Source of the DNA: Edaphochlamys debaryana
Taxonomy: Eukaryota; Chlorophyta; Chlorophyceae; Chlamydomonadales
DNA length: 64,000 bases
NCBI GenBank assembly: GCA_016858145.1
Contig: JAEHOE010000082.1
Span: 62,001-126,000 of the forward strand
Direction of reading: 5' to 3'
Part shown: one piece after another, positions 1 through 10,639 of the stretch
Numbering within the stretch: the stretch's first letter is position 1
Layout of the letters: each line of letters begins with the position of its first letter
Notes under the pieces: model-generated
Told to the model about the DNA's origin: nothing
Databases searched by the model: none
The model's input: the letters and a program-made list of their open reading frames with translations, nothing else
Position numbers and translations under genes: made by a program

Positions 1-1087
1 CATACTCGCCATCCATGACGTATGTTTTCCGACTTCCTCGCTCAAGATCTGCTTCCCAGCCGGCCGGCGCCTCGGGCCTTGGGCCAACTGCACGTGGACG
101 GCCGCACCTGCGACGGCATCCCCGACCCAGATCCCGGGGCTTTCCTCCTGGCACGCTGCGACAAGATCACGATGCTTGGTGGGCTCTTTGCCAGGCCTAC
201 GGAGCGTGCGGGTTGGGTCATCGCGCATGTAACTGTATCCTGGTATCCTACCGTGGAGGAGACGAGCGATCACGGTGGTGCGTGCCCTTGGCCTGCCACG
301 ACTGGTGCTACGGAATGGCAAGACTGCCTGTGACACGTGCGAAAACGTTTCTCTTAGGCCGCCCAAGGCTGCGTTGGCCTCGCGGAGTGGTAGCGGCAGC
401 CTCAGCTGGACAGCGCCGCTGCCGCCGGTGCTGACCCCGGCGGCGCTGGAGGGGCGGGTGGTGGAGCGCATGCCAGGGGCGGCGGTTACGTTCCTCCAAG
501 CGCGGGGCCTGCTCCTGTGGGGCCCTCTCGCCCAGACCCTGGCAGGCGACTCGGCCGCCCTCCGTTCCTGGATGGACCGGCTGGGCAGCGCTGTCACGGC
601 CGCAAACCCGACGCACCTGCTCCTCGGCTACCAGGCGCTCCCCTCTGCGGGCGCCGTGGTGGTAGAGTGTGACATCGACTGGCGGCAGGTTCTCGGCGCA
701 GCAGAGGAGCCCAGCGATGCGGCGGCAGCCGCAGCACGGGCGCTGGCGGCCGAGGATGGAGGCTCCAGCAACGGGGAGGAGGCCGCAGCGGATCTCGAGG
801 CGACACCAGCGTGCCTGACCTGGCGGGAAGCTCTCCAGCAGGTGGGGAGAGACTTGCCCACCTGAGAAGCTAGGCGTCCTTCAGGCGCTATGGGACGGCG
901 AGGAGGAGGAGGAGGGGGCGGCAGGCGGAGCGGGCGGCGGGGAGGCGGGCGGCAGCAGCAGCGGCGCTGGGGCCTCCGGCGGTGGCCCTGGGGACGGGCT
1001 GGAGAGGCTGCGGTGCCTGCTGGAGACTTGGGGCGGGTGCGGAGCCTGCCCGCGGACGTGATGCTGGTAGAGGAGGAGTCGGAGTAA
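1..1087 (+). pseudogene. F-box-like gene remnant, C-terminal half (copy 1)
   Basis: This plus-strand stretch matches the C-terminal half of the intact F-box-like gene at 5,231-7,362, with shared landmarks such as PDPDPG, LLARCDKIT, PLPPVLTPA and ALEGRVVERM. The match begins at the window edge. It is broken: an insertion of about 50 bases near 200-250 interrupts the segment before VEET, and the frame then changes before VRALGLP at about 275. The single intron of the family has shrunk to a few dozen bases near 845-870. The second-exon part (VLQALWDGEE, then a Gly/Ser-rich stretch, then GLERLRCLLETWGG) is recognisable to about 1,040, where the frame slips again. The 3' flank still resembles the flank of the copy at 10.6 kb around the words CTTGCCCATG and TGGGCTC. 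I read it as a dead copy; an unusual intron cannot fully be excluded. Confidence 0.75.
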
Positions 1088-1099
1088 GGAGCGGCCGTG

Positions 1100-2330
1100 C
1101 CGCGCATGGCTCTTGCCCATGTCCTTGGGCTCGCCTGCAAGAAGTCGAGGAGCGATGGCTGCCTGTGAATGGGGGTTGGTTGGCTGCCATGTGCTTGGGC
1201 TCGCCTGGCTGGCTGGCTGTGCTAGTTGGGGGCTGGGTGTGGATGGGACGAGGCGTGTACAGGTTCAAGCGGCGATTGGGCATTTGTCGGCATTTGTCGG
1301 CATGGACAGTCTATAGTGGGATTGCGGAAAGCTGGCTGGGCACATTGATTGGGTAGATATCAAAGATGCATGCTGGAGCCTGGGCCTTCATTGCTCCGTG
1401 CGTCTTGTGTGCAAGAGGATCTGGGAGACCCTTGCAAGGGTTACGGCTCGACCTTGCAGCCCAAATAACAGTCAGCCGGAGGGCAAGTGTCTCATGTCTG
1501 CAAGTGGCGGGACGTGGTGCCAGGGTCCTTCGTGGGACATGTGGGCTGGGGCTGGCTTGGGGCATGGACATTGGGCAAGAGTCATGTTCACATGTAATGC
1601 CGGTCATACAGTGCGGGACAAAGAGGTCTTAGGTGTCAGAAGCGGCTTTGTTGCTGTTTGGGGGGTGGGGAATGCTGTTGTTAGCCATGCTTGCCCGTGC
1701 GTGGTGACGAGCCCATGTGGCGGAAGGCGACGGTCCCGAGCCTCTTCCGTACGGCATGAATGGTGCTCCTTCCGTCCCTCGTCGTCTGGCCCGCTCCATT
1801 GCTCGCCCAGCCCCTTGCTTGCCAGCCGGAGAGCTTGCCCGGGGCTCCGGCGGATGCCTGGGCGACACGCATGTACCGGCATAGGCAATTCCCGCGTGGG
1901 GCGCCGTCTTCAGCCCTCCGCAGCCATTCCGTGCCACCTGCTGTCACCATAGCCCTGCGCTCACCACCCGGTCTCGCGCTCTGATCCTGCTCCAGCAACT
2001 GGCACGCGCTTGACATCAAGTAGATAGCGGGGTACAGCGTGGGGGCTGGGGGGCCAGGGTGCAGCGCCTGAGCCAGGGCCCAGGAGGCAGGAGGCAAGGG
2101 TTGTCGGAGCGTGTCTGTAGTGTGGCCCGGAGGAGATGTGATGTTGAGCTGTTCGGTGGACCTAGAAGAACCTAGACGTTGCCTTGAGATAAGAGGGGAC
2201 CTAGGGGGACCTTCAGGATTGGCCCGAGGCCCAGGGCACGCGGGTCGCGGGTCGGGGTTGAGCGGGAGGTCGGGAGGTGTGGGAGGTTGAGCGGGTTGCG
2301 GATGAGGGCAGGTCGAGCGCCCCGTGCGCT
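1100..2330. other. Spacer between the two plus-strand F-box-like fragments
   Basis: No gene is supported here. Several open frames exist on both strands, but they overlap one another and none resembles a protein family. The first 100 bases are homologous to the 3' flank of the other F-box-like copies. The last bases, from about 2,300, match the 5' flank of the intact copy around 7,385-7,425 (CTGCAGTCTGCATACCAACG). Confidence 0.5.
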
Positions 2331-2381
2331 GCAGTCTGCATACCAACGCAAGTACACCTTCATGTAGTAAACGTTCATGTA

Positions 2382-2950
2382 GGATGGCCGCGAGCGCGGG
2401 CCGTAATGCCGGACCGGCAGGTGCTTGGCACCTTGACCATCAGCGACCTACTGCCTCAACTCACGCTGGAAGCACATCGAGCTATCTTTGATCACTTTGA
2501 CCTCCACAACGCCCGGCTTGCATGCAAAGCCCTCGCGCAAGCTTACGACTTCTCGCGAGTCAAGTTCATCATGTACACAGCCGACATCTCGGAGATAGCC
2601 AGCATGTGCCAGGGCGGCCGCTGGCTGCAGCGGCGGCCGCAGTGCACCGTGGTCGCGCTGCCATGGATGGACGCGCGGGTGTGCCTGCCCTTCGCCTGGG
2701 CGGCCCCCGAGGACTGCAAGCGGATTGCTGAGCTCGTGATTGGCGAGCACGGCAACGGGGAAGACCCTCCGCTCCAAAGCGGCACGCTGCACGGCCTCCT
2801 CCTGCGCCTGCCGGGAGCTGGAGCTGGCCGCCGTCGCCCCCTCCGCCGATGCCGACCCCCTGGAACGAGCGCTGGCGACTCAGGCGCTGTCGCTGCTTCC
2901 CAGCCTCACCTCCCTCGACATCAGTGACTGCTGCCACGTGCCACCACCTG
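2382..2950 (+). pseudogene. F-box-like gene remnant, N-terminal part (copy 2)
   Basis: The ATG at 2,382 starts MAASAGR as in the intact copy, but the frame breaks within 15 codons because extra bases precede LGTLTISDLLPQL. The F-box-like segment follows in another frame (LTISDLLPQL ... DLHNARLACKALAQAYD), then SMCQGGRWLQRRPQC and LHGLLLRLPG. It shifts again near 2,815 into RELELAAVAPSAD ... SLLPSLTSLDISD. Similarity stops near 2,950, so about two thirds of the gene is missing. The segment also lacks the seven-residue stretch LVGHLRL found in the minus-strand copies. It lies on the strand opposite to the intact copy. This is a truncated, frameshifted relic. Confidence 0.8.
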
Positions 2951-3282
2951 TTGCCTGCTGCACTCGCACAGCTGCCTCACCTAGCTTCCTACCACACCAA
3001 CACGCACCTACGCCACCGCCCACCGCGTCGCAGCACCTCTCCTGCCTGATAGACGGCAGCCCAGCTTAGCCCAGCCGCATAGCCCGTGAGCTCGCACCTC
3101 CTGTCCACTGCTCAGCCTGCCCACTCCATCTTCTCAGCCGTCTGCTGACAGCCCCCCTTGGCCCTTCGCCCCTTCCCGACTCCCCCATCTCCCCTGCCCG
3201 CCTGCTTGACCTTCACCATCCAGTTTCCCAACGCCTTGATTACATCCGCTGACAGCCCCCGTCAAGGCCCTGTCCCCACTCC

Positions 3283-4176
3283 CCACGCCTCCGCAAACGG
3301 GCTCAAGGAACGCCTCAATCAACCGTTCCAACCGCTCAGCCGCCTTGGGAGCCAGATCCTGCTCCAGTGCCGTACGGATGTAGTACACGCCCTGCTCGAT
3401 GAAGGCGGCCACGTGCGGGTTGGACCCGTCCCAGCCTGCCGTACCGGGCGCGATCTGGCCTGCGTCATGCATACGGGGGGGGGGGAGGCCAAAGGGGGCC
3501 AGGGCAGTGTGAGGTGCAGTAGGAGGCTGAAGCGCCCTCCCTCTCTTTCCTCTCTCCCCTCGCTCATTCCACGCCGCTCTCGGCTCGCAAGAGCAGGGTT
3601 GCGGATCGTCGCCGACCAGTGCACTTGTTGCCCTTGCTGGCCTTGCTTTTCGCGTAACTCGCCTCTACCCGTAGGGAATAGCGGGCCATCGCCATGTAGA
3701 CCCCCTGTCCAGGACTTCTCACGCTTGCCGTACCTCTGCTGCCCTGTTCTCAGCGATGTACGACAGGGCCCAGAAGGCGTCCGTGAGGGTCTCGCTGTCC
3801 GTCAGACTGGCGCCCAGGTAGGCGAGTACGGGCAGTACGGCAGTCTGGGGGGCAAGGGGCGGAGAAGGGGTGAGGCGGGGCGCACGGATGTGGGTCGCCC
3901 GGCCCCAGGCGGTGCGCCCAAGGATGCTCTGCAGCCTCCCCCATACCAATGGCACCGGTAACCCCCCACGGCTCACCACCACATGCCGGGCCGGCTGGCT
4001 GCGCACCAGGGTTTTGAATGCCGAGGATACCCAGATCAAACAGCAACCACCCGCTCCAGATGCAACGGCCAACCGCCGGCTCACGTGCTGCCGCTGCGCC
4101 TTGACGTAGCGCTCCGCCCGCGCCGCCGCCAGCAGAGGCTCCAGCATGCCCGCATCCAGGCAGGCCTGACGCAGAT
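3283..4176 (-). pseudogene. Importin-alpha gene fragment (copy A, most decayed)
   Basis: Three blocks match exons of the intact importin-alpha at 14,205-18,374. 4,085-4,176 equals its exon 6 (LRQACLDAGMLEPLL). About 3,977-4,030 is a damaged exon 7 (LVRSQPARHVV) without a usable acceptor. 3,734-3,844 equals exon 8 (TAVLPVLAYLGASLTD, FWALSYIAEN). Exons 1-5 and 9-13 are absent. The last block (about 3,283-3,458) matches exon 14 but has lost one C in the upstream C run, has lost one Asp codon (GVYYIR instead of GVYDYIR), and no longer has the normal stop codon. It cannot encode an importin. Confidence 0.85.
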
Positions 4177-4179
4177 CTG

Positions 4180-5230
4180 CAGTACGGTACGGCAGGCCTT
4201 GGAGCGCTGTGTCGAGGGGTGACCCTCGCCTGGGGGAAGCAGGGAGCACGGGGAGAGCACGTGGACAGGAAGGCGTGAGGCGGGTGACAACTTGGTCTAG
4301 CGGGCCTCGTCTTGTCTTGACTGCACTATTCCACCGCGTGCCGCGTCCGCCCTGGCCCCACCTGCTACTTCCAGGGTCCGCAAAAAGTGCTCCTGACCAG
4401 ATCCATCCCATGGGCGCTGGTCGTCGAGCCCCCGAGTCCCTCTGAGCCCCTCCGCTCCCGTGACCAAGTAGCCACATTGCAGCTCATCGCAGGGTTTCGT
4501 CAGGATGCCACGCATCGAGAGGATCAGACGCCACATGTTCTCAACGAGTCAAACCACGCCTCATGCAGGTTCCCACAGCACACCTCTGGCCATCCACCCC
4601 CACACCGCTCATTTGGAGCACAGTGGCGGGGCAAGTCTGGTCCAACCTGGACGCTAAACTCACACGTGCTGCCGTGCACACGCAGCAGGGAAGAAACAAC
4701 ACCAGCAGGAATCCTATACAGACACACCACGCAACGGGCATCAGCCACAAGACCTCATCACGTTCGCAGGTGAAAGTCTCTCAGTTCCCAGAAGGTGCCA
4801 AAGGCAACAAAGGCGATAACCCCCCAATGCTGTACATCAGCCGTTGTTTGCCGTACACGTGCCCAGCCTGCAACACTTGGCAGGAACCTCGGGCCACGAG
4901 AACACAGCCTCCAGCCCCATCAGCCCTGCACTTCGAGCGAGGAGCGAAAGTGCCGCTCGTAACTAACACATCTCCAGTCCCCATCCATACCGGTACCTAG
5001 TCCCTAACACTGAGCGGCCTTCTTGGTGATGACTATGGTTAAGCCCAGATCAGTACATCGCTGCTGCCCGACCCCATTCAGCCAGCCCCCACCAGCTGTG
5101 CAATGCCCATGCATCGGTCCGCGACCCAGGCCCACCCAGGCCCCGTAACCAACCTCCATGAATGAGCGCGCAACCCAGGCCCTGCGCCCCAGCCAACCCG
5201 CTCTGTTCCGCCGCTGGGCGATGGCACTGC
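4180..5230. other. Spacer without recognisable gene
   Basis: I see no exon of either duplicated gene and no other family here. It must contain the 3' region of the F-box-like gene that ends at 5,231, but I found no TGTAA on the minus strand close to that stop. Confidence 0.5.
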
Positions 5231-7362
5231 TCAAACCCAGTCCCCCGTCAGGTAACCGACGGCAGGCAGGCTCCGCACCCCGCCCCACGTCTCCAGCAGG
5301 CATCGCAGCCTCTCCAGCCCGTCCCCACTGACACCGCCGGAGGCCCCAGCGCCACTACTGCTGCCGCCCGCCTCCCCGCTCCCAGCTCCGCCTGTCACCG
5401 CATCCTCGCCGTCCCACAGCGCCTGCAGGACCTGCCGTACACGGGGCAAGGATGGCGGTGCCAGGGCTGGTGACGACAGGGCGCAATAGGCCGGTGACGA
5501 CAACACATGAGATGATTCCAAAGGATGGTGGTGCAACGGTGCAGCGATGCATTGTGCATGCACACACGGGAGGACGATACACCATCCCCTGTCCTGCTCT
5601 GCCCTACGACCCTAGCAGCTACCGTCAATGCATGCCTCAGTTCTCGTTCTTTCCGAGCACACAAGAGGCATACTCGAAGTGGGTTCGTTACCCTGCCCAC
5701 CTGCTGGAGAGCGGACATGAAGGTCTGGCACGCTGGGATGACCTCCAGCTCCGCTGCGGCCTCCGCCCCGCCGCCAGGCGCACCGCCCTCGCCCGCGGCC
5801 GCCAGAGCCCGCACCACCGCCGCTGCAACCTCGCTGGCCGGCGCCCCAGCCCACGCCACTTCCACGGCGCCCGCACAGGGAAACGCTTGGTAGGACCAGA
5901 GGTGGTACGTCGGGTTTGCGGCGGAAACAGCGCTGCTCAGCAGCTCCATCCATGCTCGGAGGGCGGCCGGGTCGCCAGTGAGGGTGCGTGCCAGGGGCCC
6001 CCGCAGGAGCAGCGTCGAGCCGTGCGGCCTTGCGGCCGCCCCTTGCATGCGCTCCACCACCCGCCCCTCCAGCTCCGCCGGGGTCAGCACCGGCGGCAGC
6101 GGCGCGGTCCAACCGCCGTCGCCAGCCCTGGAGGCCACCGCTGCCTTGGGCCGACCAAGGAGAATCCCTTCAAGATAATCACGCCCAGCGCCGCCGTCCC
6201 ACACAATTGATTCGGGCAAGCCGTAGGCGCGCACGACCGACAGGGTCTCCTCCAGGTTAGGGTTGGCAAAGAGCTCGGGCACCGTGATCTTGTCGCAGCG
6301 TGCCAGGACGGCGGCCCCGGGGTCTGGGTCGGGGACGCCGTCGTGGGTGCAGAGCGCATTCGTTGATTTGAGGTGGCCCAGCCGGGGCCCGAGGCGGCTG
6401 CTGGGCAGCAGGCCCCGAGCGAGCAGCTCGGACACCTCCCGGTACGTCGTGTGGGCATTCCCGCACACCTCGACCTCGCCGAGAAACCCGCCCGACATGC
6501 GGCAGGTCACTTTCAAGTCCAGGTCCTCGTCCACTCCGTACACCGTCAGCCTGTGGGCCGAGGGCGGCAGCGCGTCCAGGAGGCTGGCCACCGCCATGAA
6601 CTCGAACGTGTCGAAGGCCATGGGCTTGATTTCCAGCTCCTGCAGGGCAGTCATCCTGGCGGCCAGGGCTGCTAGGTCGTCCACCGTCAGGCGACCCAGG
6701 TCCCACGAGCGGTTGCCCGCCTCCAGGCTCGTGAGCCCCGTCACGAGGCTGTCTGGGAGGCACGGCAGCCATCCGTAGTCGCTGATCACCAGGGCGGTGA
6801 GGCTGGGGAGAAGGGACAGCGCGATAGTCGCCAGATCTCGTTCCAAGGGGGCGTTACGGTCAGGGGCAGCGACGTGAAGGGCCAGCGTGCGCAGCCCCGG
6901 CAGGCGCAGGAGGAGGCCGTGGAGGACGCCGCTGGAGAGCGGAGGGTCCCAACCATCGCCGTCAGTGTCCCCCACGGCGAGCTCAGTGATGCGCTTGCAG
7001 TCCTCGGGGGCCGCGCAGGCGAAGGGCAGGCATACCCGCGCATCCCTCCAGCGCAGCTCGACCTTGATGCACTGCGGCCGCCGCTGCAGCCAGCGGCCGC
7101 CCTGGCACATGCTGACTATCTCGGGGGCACTAGCGGCTACCCTCATGGTGACCTTCGTTCGCGAGGAGTCAAAGGCCTGTGCAAACGCGCGGCATGCGAG
7201 CCGGGCGTTGCGCAGGTCATCGCGGCTGAGCCTCAAGTGGCCCACAAGCAGTCCAGCATCATCAAAGATAGCTCGTTGTGCTTCGAGCGGAAGCTGAGGC
7301 AGCAGGTCGCTGATGGTCAAGGTGCTTACCGGTCCCGCGTCACGGCCCGCGCTCGCGGCCAT
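5231..7362 (-). CDS. F-box-like protein, the only intact copy of the local family (620 aa)
   Basis: Two exons: 5,701-7,362 (554 codons) and 5,231-5,431 (66 codons plus stop). The intron uses donor GTGGGC and acceptor TACGGCAG in phase 0. Residues about 14-60 (ISDLLPQLPLEAQRAIFDD, then LSRDDLRNARLACRAFAQAF) have the spacing and hydrophobic pattern of an F-box, a motif that recruits substrates to SCF ubiquitin ligases through SKP1. The middle (SLLPSLTALVISD, LPCLPDSLVTGLTSLE, MTALQELEI) has leucine-rich-repeat-like periodicity. The second exon encodes a Glu/Gly/Ser-rich tail ending near GYLTGDWV. The start was chosen because MAASAGRDAGP is shared by the other copies. A substrate-adaptor role is inferred from the motif only. 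Three broken copies lie within 12 kb, so this may be a lineage-specific expanding family. Family call moderate, gene model good. Confidence 0.72.
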
Positions 7363-8072
7363 CCTACAGGAACGTTCAAGTGTGTCTTGCGTTGGTATGC
7401 AGACTGCAGCGCAAGGGGCGCTTGACCTGCCCTTGTCCGCCGCGTGCACGGCACGTACCCTCGCAACCCGCCAACACGCTCAGGCCCGCTCAGGCCCGGC
7501 TGGCCCGCCGCACGACCCCCACCAACAAGGTAACGGAACAGAAATGTTTACAGCTGCAGGTATGTGTATGTGTTCGTACACAGAACAGAGGGCATGCCGC
7601 CAACCCCACTCAGCGGCGACAATCCCTCCCCCGTCCGCCCGCTTTATGTTGTGCGCCAACCCCGTATACACCTCATGTATTCCCCTCAATTCGATCCCGT
7701 TGACTGTGGCTTTCCCACTCGCTCAGGCGAGGCACCCAACTCCGGCCCTTGCGTACTCCTGGCAGCGCTGTTGGAAAGATGCCACAGACGGGCGGGCCGA
7801 GACACGCAAGCGTTCAACTGCCTGCCTAGAGTGCCTGCTGACCGTCGTCCACGCTCCTCAGCGGTGGTCGCCAACCTAACATGCATCTGTACCTGTACTA
7901 CCGTCCTATCGCGTTGCCCACTCGCGCCCGCTCGCGCAGCACTTCTGCCTCGTACAAGGAGAGCATTGCCTGACACTGACTGCCTGACCGCCCAATACCG
8001 AAGCCGAGAGTCCGGTCTGCTGACAGCCCAAGTCTACGTCCCCCCACCCCTTCCCGGCGCCCTCCGCTCCCT
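7363..8072. other. Spacer: 5' flank of the F-box-like gene and 3' flank of importin copy B
   Basis: About the first 60 bases upstream of the ATG are shared with the plus-strand fragment at 2.3 kb, so the promoter-proximal region was duplicated together with the gene. TCTGCTGACAGCCC near 8,016 recurs beside importin copy A near 3,140, showing that the importin 3' flank was copied too. I see no additional gene. Confidence 0.5.
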
Positions 8073-9930
8073 TCACACGGGCTCGGGCCACACCTGCAGC
8101 AACCGTTCCAACCGCTCCGCCGCCTTGGGATTTAGATCCTGCTCGAGTGCCGTACGGATGTAGTCGTACACGCCCTGCTCGATGAAGGCGGCCACGTGCG
8201 GGTTGGATCCGTCCCAGCCTGCCGTACCGGGGCGCGATCCCGCCTGCGTCATGCATGCAGAGGAGGGGGGCAAAGGGACGGGGTTGATGTGTGGAAGGCT
8301 CAAGTGCGTGCCCTCCCCACCGTGCACCCTCTCCTTTGACTGGTTTGCTCGTTGCTTATATACCCTACCTGTCGCATCCGGCTGGTGGGCCAGGCCCGGC
8401 TATTGCACGTTGCCTTGACCCTCTCCTTCGCCTCTGCAGGCGTCAGACAGGCTTCCTTCAAGGCCCCCACTCGCTCGCCTGCGCCCTCGTCCCCAGCTCC
8501 CCCCGCCACCCACCCTTGCGATGCACAGCAGCCCCTCCGCCGCCGCCTACACCGCCCGCACGTCCCTCCCCTCCGCGCTCCAGGCCCGGGCCGCCAGGTG
8601 CGACCCGAGCACCCGGCAGCCCCCCGCGGAAACAACCGAGGAGGCGAGGGAGGAGGGGGACTGCTGGGGGGTGCGTGAGTCACAGAGAGAGAGGGTAGGA
8701 TTGGGGTTGTGAGCCGGCGGGGCCAGGGCGGAGAGGCGATAAAGGAGGAGCAACAGGAGCCATGGGTTGTAAGAGAAAGAGGCTGGGCGGGACTGCTCTA
8801 GGGCATTCTGGGGGTATAAAAAGGGGGGGGCAGGAAGAGAGGGCAGCTCAGAGGGCGAGAGAGGAACATCTTGAAGTGGGTCGGGGGCAGAGCGTAAGCA
8901 GCGCGGGGCCTACCGCAGGCCTGCTTGGGGCCTGGCCGGGCCCTGCTTGGGCCCACGTCCTCCCCACCCGCCCTCCCCTTCCCCACCTTCCCGGCCATAC
9001 TTGCCAGCGCCCACACCACCTCTGACTGCAGCTCCTGCGCCGCCTCGTGTCGGTCGTACGCGGCGCACAGCAGTGGCAGCAAACCCGCGGAGGACACCGC
9101 ACGGGCCTGGGCCTGGGGGCAGAGGGGGACGCGGGACGGAGGCTGAGGGGGGGTGGCGGGTGAGGAGGTTAGCAGGTGAGGTTGGCAGGTGAGGTAGCAG
9201 GCGGAAAGCGGGCTTGACTCGTAGCTGAAAAGGGGGCAAAGGGCTACCGCCGTGCAAACCGCTTGTCCCCTGGCTGTCCCTGCCGTACCTCTGCTGGCGT
9301 GTCCTCAGCGATGTACGACAGGGCCCAGAAAGCGTCCGTGAGGGCCTCGCTGTCCGTCAGACTGGCGCCCAGGTAGGCGAGTACGGGCAGTACGGCAGTC
9401 TGGAGGGAGGTGGCGGAGAACGGGTGAGGCGGGGCGCACGGATGTGGGTTGCCCGGTCAGTGGCTGGGGCGGGCGCACCAGTGGGCAGGGTGACGTGAAC
9501 GGAGGGCGCAGGGGTCCCCATTGCTTGCGGGAAGGTTCTCGGGCTCCCAGTTGCGGCCCCAGACCGCACCCTTAACTCCACCACGGGTAACGGTACGACT
9601 CCCAGCTCACCAACACGTGCCACGTGTTCATGGCTGCGGACCACGGGACAAGGCTCGAGGCACAGCAGCCACGAAGCTCCTGACCCAGAGCTGACCCTAG
9701 CGAGCTGGATGGGCAGCGGCGAAGTGTCCCTGCGAGGTGAAGAGGCAGGCACACGCGTGAGGCCGGCCGGGCAGGTGTTGGTGTAAGCAGTCACTTGCTT
9801 CCTGGGAACGGCATGGGCAGAATGCCTCCCTCCCCCCCCCCCATCTCCCGCCCACCTGCTCCCTGAGCTCCGGGTTGGCGCAACCCAGTCGCTCCCCTGC
9901 CGGCCGCAGCGCCCAAGAGTTACACCGCGC
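8073..9930 (-). pseudogene. Importin-alpha gene copy B with missing exons
   Basis: The 3' half is well preserved. 8,073-8,243 (exon 14, 171 nt, same stop), 8,514-8,663 (exon 13, 150 nt), 8,987-9,112 (exon 12, 126 nt) and 9,289-9,399 (exon 8, 111 nt) have the same lengths and splice borders as the intact gene. Exons 9-11 (258 nt, a multiple of three) are gone. Around 9,600-9,690 a scrambled exon 7 remains (SWLLCLEPCPVVRS). At about 9,855-9,930 the 3' half of exon 4 remains (ERLGCANPELREQ) fused to unrelated upstream sequence. Exons 1-3, 5 and 6 are absent. Because exon 8 could still splice in frame to exon 12, a shortened transcript is possible, but there is no proper start. I call it a pseudogene. 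Confidence 0.82.
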
Positions 9931-10639
9931 GTCCTCACGAAAGAAGCGCAGCTCCACACAATAGGTAGACTACGGTAACTCCTTAATGAAGCAGGCGCAG
10001 ACAGTCCACTGACGAGGGCTTGTAAGATGTATGGGTAGCACAACACCCCACATCAGACAAGACAGCAAGCCGGCGTTCCACAGCGCTCGGAGCACTCAGT
10101 CAGGCAATCGCCTAGGCGCCCGCAAACCCTACCCATACCTACGCAACCACCACCACCCCGGACAGACAGTCAGCAGTTCATGGTCCCCGGCCGCCCCCCT
10201 CTAGTGCTGCGTCAACCGAGCTGTTCCTCCACGCACGCGGGCAGCCGAAGTGGTACTGTTCAACACACTCTGCGAGATGCTCTGTCCATAGCCATCGTCT
10301 TATGAATGACGCCCAGCAGTAGTTGACCCCCCCCCCCCCCCGGCGGTCTCCGGTCCACCAACTCCCTCGTGCCCTACCCACGCGCCGCCCCAACACAGAC
10401 GGCCCTCTCCACTCTTTCCAGGGGAGCCCAGACACATGGGCAAGGGCACCTGGCGAGGCGCTCCCCACACGCCTGTTGACTCCTCCGCCACCTTGCCCAC
10501 CTCCCTAGGCAGGCGCAGCCATGCCCCGCGAGCCCCTTCCCCCCCAGCAACGGACCGGTGGCCATGAGCGCTCCACTCCCTAATGCTGAACCGGCTACAA
10601 GTCCACGTCCGCGGGCAGGCTCCGTAGCCCGCCCCACGT
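9931..10639. other. Spacer with a C15 homopolymer
   Basis: No gene is supported. It contains a run of 15 C at 10,327-10,341 and, closer to 10,640, the 3' flank shared with the other F-box-like copies. Confidence 0.5.
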
